Shown here one piece after another: positions 62,832 through 64,000 of a DNA stretch of 64,000 nt. The DNA lies in assembly GCF_020171985.1 (NCBI RefSeq), contig NZ_JAIVAL010000006.1:160839-224838 (forward strand), given 5' to 3'. Below the pieces are notes generated by a model, which saw only the letters and a program-made list of their open reading frames with translations, was not told the origin of the DNA and ran no database searches. The stretch is from Halobacillus halophilus (GTDB taxonomy: Bacteria > Bacillota > Bacilli > Bacillales > Halobacillaceae). Numbering within the stretch: the first letter of the stretch is position 1; every line of letters starts with the position of its first letter. The position numbers and the translations under genes were made by a program.

Positions 62832-63077
62832 ATTTTTCCTCCTCTCTAAGGTAAGAGAGGCAACAGCAGGAACTTCATTTTAGTATAGTAGAATAATAAT
62901 TTCAAATTCTGATAGTCTCTACTGAGTTACGCATCGAAGCAGAAATGAGTAGGGGGAACCTTACTGTGAAAGGATCTTTACGAGAAGAGAAGAAATGTTA
63001 TGTAAGCGCAGCAGCCAAAGAGGTCCTTGAGTACTGTAGGGTGCGTTTGAAGTTCAAACTGTGTACGTAATTTGATT

Positions 63078-63314
63078 CTAAGAGGAACTTGCGAGTAATT
63101 TGATCCGAATGCTATGACTTTCTTCCGTGAGGACTAAATAAGGTTCTGCCTCGTAGGGGAAGTATTGAATTAATTCAGGCTTTATATTAAGAATTTGTAG
63201 TAGTTCCCGAGCATTACTAAACGCAGTTATGGACTGGGTCGTCATTTGCCCGCTGCCATTAGTATAAGAGATAGAATGATAATGATTACTTTTAAGGAAA
63301 AGCATTAAATCCAT
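63078..63314 (-). CDS. small hypothetical protein
   Basis: 78 residues, soluble, no recognised family (MDLMLFLKSNHYHSISYT at the start, EAEPYLVLTEESHSIRIK near the end). AGGAGGG 6 bases before the ATG at 63314 supports translation. Confidence 0.55.
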   Translation of the reverse strand: MDLMLFLKSNHYHSISYTNGSGQMTTQSITAFSNARELLQILNIKPELIQYFPYEAEPYLVLTEESHSIRIKLLASSS

Positions 63315-63435
63315 TAAAACCCTCCTGGAGTCTAATATTAAATTACTTTAACATAATAAATAGAATCATACTTAGATTTTGTGAGATTGGAATTAATTAC
63401 TACCTCTAGGTGGTGATGAGGACGGAAAATAGAAA

Positions 63436-63460
63436 GACAGAGCTAAATTGACGCTCTGTC
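63436..63460 (-). terminator. terminator of the small coiled-coil protein gene
   Basis: GACAGAGC pairs with GCTCTGTC and is followed on the minus strand by TTTCTATTTT. Confidence 0.75.
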
Positions 63461-63479
63461 CATGCCCCTATCTAACATC

Positions 63480-63656
63480 TTATAAATCCTTTTCTTCTTC
63501 CAGTCCATCTTTGCCATGTTCGAACTTTCTTTTCTCCAAATCCAGTTTCTTTTCTTCCAACTCTAATTGCTTCTTTTTTAAATCAATTTGGAGTACAAAA
63601 TATAGAAAAATGAAAGTCAGCGCAACTATTACTGTAATAAAGAAAAATAGGTTCAA
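63480..63656 (-). CDS. small membrane protein with coiled coil
   Basis: 58 residues: an N-terminal membrane helix (LFFFITVIVALTFIFLYF) followed by a charged coiled coil (IDLKKKQLELEEKKLDLEK). The TTG at 63656 is 8 bases after GGAGG. The overlapping 79-codon frame on the other strand is low-complexity Ser/Phe and is only its shadow. Function unknown. Confidence 0.65.
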   Translation of the reverse strand: MNLFFFITVIVALTFIFLYFVLQIDLKKKQLELEEKKLDLEKRKFEHGKDGLEEEKDL

Positions 63657-63887
63657 TCAGATCTCCTCCTTAGATTACATTATTTAGCTTACCTCTTTGT
63701 TCAACGTTCATGAAGAGTCCAAATAAGTTATACTATCATGTTTATTTCTCTTTAGCGATCCTTATCGCAAAAGTATTTTCTGAATAGTAACCATATGAAT
63801 ACCATGGGGGCAGATTAGACCTTTTGGATCGGTTATAGCTTATGGTTGTATTTAATAAGTGTTATTACACAATAGGGCCGGTTACTG

Positions 63888-64000
63888 TAAGACTCGATTT
63901 CGAGATATTAGGTTAGAGTGAAGGTCCTGCGGGGGACGATTCCGCTTTCCGTGGGCATGTGGTAAGCTTCCTCAGGCTTCGCCTTCCGGGATCTTACCGA
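63888..64000 (+). repeat. dispersed repeat, copy 2, cut by the window end
   Basis: Shares GAGATAT, AAGGTCCTGC, CGCTTTCCG, and GCTTCCTCAGGCTTCGC with 28555-28715. The preceding 63657-63887 has no gene. Confidence 0.65.

Noticed and set aside
63448..63687. 79-codon plus-strand open frame rich in Ser and Phe
   Set aside because: It is the complement of the charged coiled-coil protein on the minus strand, which has a ribosome binding site and terminator.
1..64000. CRISPR array
   Set aside because: No series of regularly spaced short repeats and no cas genes were seen; the repeats found are pairs.

Overview
The window looks like the chromosome of a spore-forming, flagellated, moderately halophilic member of the Bacillaceae (Halobacillus or a close relative). 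This is inferred from Bacillus-type ribosome binding sites with frequent TTG/GTG starts, SigD, CsrA, LexA, CcpA and LutR-type sites of Bacillus pattern, CotZ-like and YheC/YheD sporulation-type proteins, an acidic flagellin, and gene families such as Mqo, LutP, TopB, TelA, PPDK/YqfL and CzcD. No rRNA or other species marker is present, so the genus is not certain.

Layout. (1) 1-7.1 kb: an AT-rich integrated element bounded by two copies of the 3' end of a tRNA-Arg. It carries a tyrosine integrase, a decayed serine recombinase, a TIR protein plus PIN-like protein operon, an HNH nuclease and a small unknown protein. It looks like a small anti-phage island. (2) 7.1-11.8 kb: a second accessory block on the minus strand with a KAP-type P-loop NTPase, a membrane-anchored unknown protein, a TIR-like effector, and relics of an excalibur-domain protein and an XRE repressor. 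(3) 12-13.7 kb: a solitary flagellin gene with a SigD promoter and two CsrA-type sites in its leader. (4) 13.8-28.2 kb: core metabolism and DNA maintenance: a transporter-like membrane protein, a 5TM-GGDEF cyclase, malate:quinone oxidoreductase divergent from lactate permease with two LutR-type operators between them, an alanyl-tRNA editing protein, topoisomerase III behind a LexA box, and a TelA operon. (5) 28.2-31.3 kb: a repeat-rich patch in which a TnpB-only IS605-type element sits inside one copy of a duplicated sequence whose uninterrupted copy is still present.

(6) 31.8-43.8 kb is the most unusual region: six YheC/YheD-type ATP-grasp proteins, one further ATP-grasp amino-acid-ligase-like protein and two MurF-like ligases, together with a CotY/CotZ-like coat protein and a small protein of the CTPGFWKNH type. 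Nine carboxylate-amine ligase-like enzymes next to spore-surface-type proteins suggest an uncharacterised system that builds or attaches an amide-linked polymer on the spore surface. The pairing of ATP-grasp and Mur-ligase folds recalls a cyanophycin synthetase split into separate genes.

(7) 44-64 kb: membrane transporters (DUF819, ABC-2 exporter, CzcD, ZIP, CaCA exchanger, VTT protein), a HAD dehalogenase, a hydrolase fused to a membrane domain, a lipoprotein version of MTA/SAH nucleosidase, pyruvate phosphate dikinase with its regulatory kinase behind CcpN-like direct repeats, and a phosphofructokinase homologue that has lost nearly all catalytic residues. Two hairpin terminators in 5' leaders and two families of dispersed repeats are also seen.
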